Origin: Ailurus styani
Lineage: Eukaryota > Chordata > Mammalia > Carnivora > Ailuridae
Direction of reading: 5' to 3'
NCBI GenBank assembly: GCA_002007465.1
Contig: LNAC01000766.1
Coordinates: forward strand, 547,489-611,488
Length of the DNA: 64,000 nucleotides
Below the pieces are notes generated by a model. That model searched no databases and was not told the DNA's origin. It saw only the letters and a list, made by a program, of their open reading frames with translations. How positions within the stretch are numbered: position 1 is the stretch's first letter; every line of letters begins with the position of its first letter. The translations under genes and the position numbers were made by a program. Shown here piece by piece: positions 57,363 through 64,000 of this stretch.

Positions 57363-58723
57363 CTCAATTGTTTAATTCCACTTGCCACTCTTCTTTCCAG
57401 AAGAGTGCTTCTTTTGGTATAACAAAATGAAAACCAAGTCCCTGAAATTCTGGATATTCGGTAGAAGAATAATCCTATCTTCTCTGCAGTATCTAACACA
57501 GATTTTCAGCTTCAGTTTGATCATCTGCATTAGGATAAACATTTGGATTTTTCTGGATTTTCACTCATAGACCAAATTCCTACAACTAAAGGACTACTGA
57601 GACTATCAAGAATCATTGGAACCATCCAGATTATTTAAAAAAAAAATGCTTATGTCTAAATGACATAAAATAATTATTATATTCCTGAATTTCTCTCTAG
57701 TAATGGGAATACAATAATATTCTATTCATGGAATTTTTCCTGAGGAAATAATAGGACATTATTTCAGATTTTAGGACAAAACTTCCTTTACCTATGTTGT
57801 GGGAAAACATCATCTGCAGTTGGTTCTTTAGGTGGCAAAGCATATGTGCAGTAATGCCAAGTTATTTTAACTTCTTCAGGTGTCACTGAGGAGAGATGTT
57901 CATACTATTCACTGAGAATCCCATTGGTGTTTTGTGTGAAAATTTCTTATGCTATCAAACATCTTAGCAGAGCACAGTTCATAGACTGTGTCAGAGAGAC
58001 ATCTTGCCGAAGAGATCGAATTTTAACTTCTTAAAATTGTGAAGTTTCATTTTCTAAGACTTCTTCCAGGAATGTAAAATATCTGGTTGGTAAACTTTAA
58101 AATCCTGTCAAATCATGTATCTGGTATCATAAAATTCTTTTCTTTGCTACATTCAAGCAGTAAAATTTATGACTTCTCAAATAAATAATGAGGTAGAAAA
58201 TAGTTTCATGGGAGTCTCCAAATAACTGACAAGTTTTAAGGCTGCAGGCTAGATGATATCTTTTGATATTGAGGTTTTTTCACAAAGAGGAGAAAATTTC
58301 GTAGGAGAATTCTAATAAGAAATTGAGTCTCATCCCTTGAACTCTTAGGGAGTGAGTCTAATGATTGGAGGAGATATGTGGATACCAGCATGTCAATGCA
58401 CAATTGCTTTGATTTTATATATCCTTGAGTACATTTTTCTTCCCATATTTGTATGTGTGTATGTGTGTATGAGTGTGCAAGGGAGTATAGTTTTATTACC
58501 TCATCTTTAAATTTGATCTTATCTTCTCTGCATTATCTACACACTGATTTTCAGTAGGTAGGTAATATAATATCTTGAAAGGATGGCATTTTAAGAGTTA
58601 GACTAGCCTTCTCAAAGTGATTTCAGCATTTTAAACCAGGCTTTTTTCAACTGAGATTCTGTGACAGAATCAAATCCTACAAAAAATTGGAATGACTATT
58701 TTCTTCACTCCAAGGATGGTACT
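57363..58723. other. Unique sequence, no gene seen
   Basis: AT-rich DNA without recognised features. Confidence 0.4.
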
Positions 58724-58736
58724 TAGCTAGTACCAT

Positions 58737-58945
58737 TTTTTAAAAATATTTATTTATTTATTTTAGAGAGAGAGCATGAGCAGGGAGAGGGGCAGTGGAG
58801 GAGAGAGACACTCCTCATGTAGACTCCCCACGAGCATGGACTTCCCCCCCAGCGTGGGTGGGGCTCAATCCCAAGATCCTAAGATAAAAACCTGAGCCAA
58901 AATCAAATGTTGGCCACTTAACCAACTGAGCCATCCAGGCACCCC
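58737..58945 (-). mobile_element. Can-SINE, antisense, with TSD
   Basis: 'tttttaaaaatatttatttatttattttagagagag' to 'ccaactgagccatccaggcacccc'. Near-identical duplications tagctagtaccat (58724-58736) and tatctagtaccat (58946-58958). Confidence 0.93.
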
Positions 58946-59334
58946 TATCTAGTACCATGTTAGATGCATAGAAAGAAGTCAATTCATTACATACAATGAT
59001 TACCTTAGAGTATATATGTGTATATGTGTATTTAAACATGCATTTTTTATATTCATAAATGTGTAATAGATATAATTAGATAAAGTTCTATAATACATTA
59101 GAAGGATAAATTATAATTTTGTTATATATAAATAAAATCCTACACACAAAATTCAGAGAGTGGGTATAACAGTAGAAAAGTTAGACTCAGGCTGTCTAAT
59201 ACATTGCAATAGGAATGCAATATTTTAAAAAAGTTTTTACACCTATTCTGTTTGCATAATTTTTACTTCTACAATACGTTGTAATCTTAGCCCATTTCAC
59301 AGAGCCAAAAACTGAATCTCAGGGGATACGGTAC

Positions 59335-59600
59335 TGGTCTCCAAAGACAGCTCCTCAATGAACCATATATCCTGGTACTCTGGACTGAGACTCTTTTCAA
59401 CTAATAGAATGTGGCAGAAATAAGGCTGTGTGTCTTGTGAGGTTAAGTAGGAAGAAGCCTTATAGCTTCAGCCTTAATCTCTTGGAAATTGAGGAGCTAC
59501 TTGGAACCCCAGCATTGGTATGGAGATTATTTTAAGCCTAAAACATCTGAGATTCAACAGATGCAAAAAGAAGACTTTCCTGAATGTTCGTTATCTAACT
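59335..59600 (+). mobile_element. MaLR-like LTR remnant (weak)
   Basis: 'tggtctccaaagacagctcctcaatgaacc' and 'cttttcaactaatagaatgtggcagaaataaggctgtgtg' resemble the left part of a MaLR-type LTR. A matching right end occurs at 60310-60600. Confidence 0.35.
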
Positions 59601-59846
59601 AAAAACAACTTCTGGGAAATGAGGCTGCCATAAATTCCCTCTTTAGAGTGAATCTATAGCTGAATGGAAGAACTAGCACAGCCCTACCATTGATTCCCTC
59701 TCTAGGAGTTTATGGCCCTGAAGAAGACCAAAAGACCACTCACACTTGTATAGACAAACATATCGCAAGCTTTCTTATCTCTCATTTGTTTTTATAAAAC
59801 CTCATGTTTTTCCTAAAGAAGCGTTTTTTTCTTTTCTTTTCTTTTT

Positions 59847-60053
59847 AGCAATTTTTAAAAATATTTTATTTATTATTTGAGAGAGAGAAAGAGAGAGAGA
59901 GCAAGAGCATGAGCTGGGGGGAGGAATGGAAGGGGAGGGAGAAGCAGACTCCCTGCTGAGCAGGGAACCCAACAAGGGGCTCGATCCCAGGACCCCAGAA
60001 TCATGACCTGAGCCAAAGGCAGCCACTTAACTGACTGAGCCACCAGGTCTCCC
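59847..60053 (-). mobile_element. Can-SINE, antisense, probably inside an LTR remnant
   Basis: A (TTTTC)n run (59824-59846), then 'atttttaaaaatattttatttattatttgagagag' to 'ctgactgagccaccaggtctccc'. It lies between the two LTR-like pieces. Confidence 0.9.
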
Positions 60054-60309
60054 AGAAACTTATTTGTTCTTTATGAGCATTTCCCCCTCACTTTTCTTTA
60101 CTAAGTGGTATATATAAGCCTCCAACTTTACTCATTTAGCCAACCGGCTACTTCTTTTTTTGGCTGTATATGTAAACCTTTTGGTCCCATTAATCTGCCT
60201 TTTTTTTTTTTCAGTTTAATTTACAGGCCACTGGACAATGAACCTAGGAGGAGAGAGGAAAAGTATTTTCTTCCCAACAAAACACTACCTCTTAGAGCCT
60301 AAGCCTCCA

Positions 60310-60605
60310 ATGCAGAAGTCCAACGGTCCTCAAACTACCCTTCTGCAAGGAAGTCCAACCTAACCAGGTGGACAGGCCAGGTGTGGAGAGAATAATGCCA
60401 GCTCATAGATACCAGGAACACTCGCAGGCCCTCCAGACCAGAGAAGCCACATGGAGATGATTCCACATGGAGGAAAATCACCCAGTGGAAACATACCTGA
60501 ATTTCTAACCTATTAAATTGTGAGGCATAATAAGATGACTGCTTTAAGTCACTAGGTTTTGGGTAGTTTGGTATATGATAGTAGGTAACTATGACAAGAA
60601 GTTTA
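60310..60605 (+). mobile_element. MaLR-like LTR right end
   Basis: 'agaagccacatggagatgattccacatgg' and 'ctgctttaagtcactaggttttgggtagtttggtatatgatagtaggtaactatgac' form the typical terminal block of MaLR-type LTRs. Confidence 0.5.
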
Positions 60606-61074
60606 AGTGGCATGTTCTAGACTCATAGTTTCTTAGCAGCCAAGCCAGAAGAAAGCCAAGATTCCTAACCTGCTGTTCCTGAGCCGGCTTTAACTTTGAG
60701 GCACTGAAACACCTCCTGGTAAGAGTTCAAAACAAGAAGTGCTCACTGTCCCCAGGACCCGTGGGCACCATCTCAGTGATTAATTCTCCTCTGTAACATT
60801 CTGCTTTTATTAAACAATGATAACCATGATGACTATAACCCTATCTACCATTTTATACCTTAGTTTGATTGACTTCAAGAATTTTCCCATGGGAGTAGCT
60901 TGGTAGGGGAAAACGAAAAAGGTTACTGTGATTTGGGGTTGGGATGAATTGAAACTGAAGAGAATGCCCAGTTAAACTTGAATTTCAGATAAAGAACAAA
61001 CACTATTCTAGTATAAGTATGTACTATTCAATATTTGGGACATTCTCATGTTTTAAAAAGTAGCAGGCATTTAT
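60606..61074. other. Unique sequence, no gene seen
   Basis: No feature recognised. Confidence 0.4.
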
Positions 61075-61088
61075 CTGAATTTCAAATT

Positions 61089-61285
61089 GTTTTTTAGATT
61101 TTATGTATTTATTTGACAGAGAGAGAGAGATTACAAGTAGGCAGAGAGGCAGGCAGAGAGACGAGGTAGCAAGCTCCCTGCTGAGCAGGGAGCCCGATGC
61201 CAATGCGGGGCTCCACCCCAAGACCCTGAGATCATGACCTGAGCCTAAGGCAGAGGCTTTAACCCACTGAGCCACCCAGGCACCC
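61089..61285 (-). mobile_element. Can-SINE, antisense, with 14-bp TSD
   Basis: 'gttttttagattttatgtatttatttgacagagag' to 'ggctttaacccactgagccacccaggcacc'. Perfect duplications ctgaatttcaaatt at 61075-61088 and 61286-61299. Confidence 0.95.
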
Positions 61286-61299
61286 CTGAATTTCAAATT

Positions 61300-62215
61300 T
61301 AACTTGAGATTCTTCTATTTAATCTGGCAGCTCTCAGATGGGGGAAGTTTATGGAAAAAGGAGGTTGAGGCTGTAGAGAAAAACATTTCTTTACTAGGGC
61401 CAGTCCTTTCTAGCTCATTATTTTGTCTAGTAGTCCGCTTATCCTAACATACACGAAGGTGTGGCAGCTTCAGTGTTGAAACATTGCCGTGGCTGGAAAA
61501 GCTTTGTGAAAAGTGAGTTGGCAGGCTTTATTCCACATATAAAGCACGACTTATACCCTTCCACATGATTTATCAAAGGCCACATGTTTAGCACTTGGAG
61601 CATAGCTTGAAGTTCAAAAGCACACAAGAAAGTCACAAAGCCCAAGTACTTGACTCATAAAGAGGCTTGATTATAACCGTGTGTACATTAAGATGAGCAA
61701 TTTGAAAACTTGGTAGAAACTAACAATAGCAAGAAAGGACAGCTGACCTTAAATAAGGTGACAGCAGAACTATAAGACAAACATATCAGGAATTCCAAAA
61801 GCCATTTGGGTAAGAATCACCCATCACCACCCACCACTTTAATTGTTCCTGTTGCAAAAATGATCAAAGTCAAGTACAAATAGCAGATATGTCCTGGTGA
61901 CCTTAAGTCAATGAGAGATTACATAGTTTAGTATATTTAGTTGAAGAGAGAAGACTAGTGTACATTCATCTTGAAAAAAAAAAGGTTTAGATTTTCAAAA
62001 AATTTGGGGCGGGGGGACTGCTGGTTAAAACATAAAGTTCTTTGATTGATCTGGAAAACTCACACATGTGAATTCTTTAAAGATGTCCCATTAAAAGAGG
62101 TGTTGGGTCTGAGACTATGTTTTTAAACTACAGTGCAAACACACTTCTATGACATAGTCCTTTGCCATATTCTCTTGGCACCTATTTTCATGTAAGGCAT
62201 TAAAATGTCAGAATA
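61300..62215. other. Unique sequence, no gene seen
   Basis: No feature recognised. A short G-rich run lies at about 62006-62017. Confidence 0.4.
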
Positions 62216-62322
62216 AAGAGAGAGAGAAAGAAAGAAAAGAAAGGGAAGGAAAGGGAAGGGAAGAAGAAAGGAGGAGGAGGAAGGAAGGAAGGAAGGGAAG
62301 GAGGAAGGGGAAGAAGGAAGGC
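62216..62322. repeat. (GAAA)n/(GGAA)n purine tract
   Basis: About 105 bp of pure purine on the plus strand with GAGA, GAAA, GGAAA, GGA and GGAA units. The Ser/Pro/Phe-rich minus-strand frame across it is an artefact. Confidence 0.9.
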
Positions 62323-63148
62323 AAAAGTCCAGAATTATACAAGCATTATCAAGAGCCCTAAACTTGCCATCAAAATGTGTCACCTTCAAAATGTTAACGT
62401 GAGATGGCCACTTCAGCAAGAGAAATGCTGTGAAAATAGGAAGGGATGTGTGTGGAAAATTAATTCCAGGAAATAGTCTCTTGTTTAAAGAGCATGACTA
62501 ACAGGAAGATGATATTCTGGATAGTATTTCCTGACTGTTATTCAGGTTGTGATTTTGCAGCATAGTAAGCATAGCTTCAGGTGATAATAAAGGATAATGA
62601 ATGAATGTATGCTCACCAGCAGGCACATCTTTTCCTTGGCTCAGAATTTAAGAATAGGCAAGGGAGAGCAGCGCAAAGCTAGTTTTTCTTTTATGATTTA
62701 TTACAGCCTACTAACAAGAAATGTGCTCCAAATAAGTTTGGGTCAGGTGTTAGGAATCTTTGCCCTAGCGCCTAACCAAAATTTAGTCAAATTCAATTAG
62801 CTAGTGACCTCTTCAGTAATTTGTCTCTTACTCTCTTACACCCAGGATGAAAGCAACCCATATTCTCTCCATAGGAGATCTAAGGCTGAGGGTATTTGAT
62901 TTGAATATATTAAGAAGAAAAAAACTCAATCTCCATTAATTTGCAGTAGAGTAATTTATTTGGTAATATCTATTATTAATTTCTATTTGCAACTGGATTA
63001 AATATGTAAATATAACCATGCTCTGCAGTGTATCAGGATAACAGAACAGTGTAGGGAAGTGGTTTCCAGTCAAGCTCACTGTTCAAGTTTCTCATGAATG
63101 GTGGTAACTATCAAGTAACTTTATAGTAACTATTCAGGAGGCTGAATT
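62323..63148. other. Unique sequence, no gene seen
   Basis: AT-rich DNA without recognised features. Confidence 0.4.
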
Positions 63149-63332
63149 TTGGTTCTCTGTGATCTGGACCAACAGCATCTGGGTCACCTGGGAACTTGTC
63201 TGAAGTATAAATGCTCATCCTCCCCCACCTTCCACTCCTGTTGAAGCAGAAACTCCAGGAGTGGGTTCCCATAATCCATGTTTTATCAAGCCATTCAGGT
63301 GATTCTGATACTGCTAAGGTTAAGAATCTATG
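63149..63332 (-). mobile_element. MER5-type (hAT-Charlie) DNA transposon remnant
   Basis: 'ggttctctgtgatctggaccaacagcatctgggtcacctgggaacttgtctg' to 'catgttttatcaagccattcaggtgattctgatactgctaagg' follows MER5A from right end to left end. It is a non-autonomous, non-coding element, long inactive. Confidence 0.85.
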
Positions 63333-63737
63333 ATTTAGAGAATGAAGGATGAGCAGTATTTTTTGTGGTATTAGAAATCCCATCATCACTCCACGAATAT
63401 GAATTATTTTTTGTGTTTGTTTAGCTTATACCTAAAACTTTCTTCTATCTTCCTTTTCCTGTTTTGGTATATGTAACTGCAGCTGCTACTTTTCATGATT
63501 CTGCTACGGCAGAATCCAAGGAACAAGGGAAGTCATAGGATTTCCCAGATAATAGTAGCAAGTACTAAGTGGGGCTATTCCTGTCAAGAAGGGTTCTTGA
63601 CATGATTAGTGGCTCAGAGGCTTCTTCAATCCATGAGTCATGTCATCTCTCCCCCAGTAGCACTCCTATTTCCTTCCCGAGGAGGGCTGTCAGATATAAC
63701 CAATAAGAATATTGGATATCAAATTAAATTTTAACTT
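63333..63737. other. Unique sequence, no gene seen
   Basis: No feature recognised. Confidence 0.4.
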
Positions 63738-63750
63738 CAAACAGCTAAAT

Positions 63751-63864
63751 TTTTTCCTAAGTTTTATTTTTTTAAGCAATCTCCTCATCCCACATGGGGC
63801 TCGAACTCATGACCCTAAGATCAAGAGTTGCATGCTCCACTGACTGAGCCACACAGGTGCCCCA
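63751..63864 (-). mobile_element. Older short Can-SINE, antisense, with TSD
   Basis: 'ctaagttttatttttttaagcaatctcctcatcccacatggggctcgaactcatgac' to 'tgactgagccacacaggtgcccca', the short form like 12191-12302. Duplications caaacagctaaat (63738-63750) and caaacaactaaat (63865-63877) differ at one base. Confidence 0.92.
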
Positions 63865-64000
63865 CAAACAACTAAATATTTAAGTATAAGTATGTCCCAA
63901 GCAATGTTTATGATATACTTGTACTTAAAAATTATTAATTGTTTATCTGAAAATCAAATTTAATAGTTTCCTGAATTTTTTCTGGCAGCTCTAATCCCAG

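Noticed and set aside
1..64000. CRISPR array, bacterial operon, phage or plasmid features
   Set aside because: Sequence composition and repeats are those of a mammalian nuclear genome; no regularly spaced repeats with unique spacers are present.

Overview
The window reads as nuclear DNA of a carnivoran mammal, most likely a mustelid (ferret, mink, marten or otter type). The evidence is about twenty tRNA-derived Can-SINE (SINEC) copies with the typical head (gcctgggtggctcag), CT-rich body and AATAAA-rich tail, plus a carnivore-type LINE-1. The species is inferred from the style of the repeats, not from a diagnostic gene. The sequence is AT-rich and mostly intergenic or intronic. I see no complete cellular protein-coding gene, no functional RNA gene, no CRISPR array and no bacterial-type operon.

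The main feature is an almost intact, full-length LINE-1 (29348-36091). It has a CpG-rich 5'UTR promoter with a YY1-type site near its first base, an open ORF1 (305 codons), and an ORF2 of 1254 codons in which all endonuclease, reverse-transcriptase and Cys/His motifs checked are present. It has a 3'UTR, an A-rich tail and 17-bp target-site duplications with one mismatch. The only lesion I can see is one extra TA unit in a (TA)n run near the end of ORF2, which puts the last part of the protein out of frame. A 290-bp, 5'-truncated relative with perfect 17-bp duplications lies 2.2 kb downstream (38288-38577). ORF1p (RNA-binding chaperone) and ORF2p (nickase and reverse transcriptase) would act together on the L1 RNA, and such enzymes are the presumed source of machinery for the SINEs and for the RPL15 processed pseudogene at 54551-55276.

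Layout. 1-15 kb: mostly unique sequence with old L2, MIR and MaLR-like remnants, a short tandem duplication, and one unidentified minus-strand exon-like ORF near 9.1-9.3 kb. 15-18 kb: SINEs and a HAL1-like element. 20-27 kb: nested antisense L1 fragments and SINEs, a one-base N gap flanked by an exact 132-bp duplication (probably an assembly artefact), and an old L1 with a 5' inversion. 27.7-28.0 kb: an inverted SINE pair. 29-36 kb: the young L1. 36-48 kb: L1M, MaLR-like, L2 and MIR remnants and young SINEs. 49-54 kb: a mosaic of old L1 pieces split by SINEs. 54-64 kb: RPL15 pseudogene, L2/MIR fossils, SINEs, a long purine tract and a MER5-type DNA transposon.

I did not find a novel multi-gene system. 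The observations most worth follow-up are the nearly intact L1 with its microsatellite frameshift, two diverged same-strand copies of an unrecognised ~300-bp sequence 44 kb apart, the exon-like ORF at 9.1-9.3 kb, and the assembly duplication at the N.
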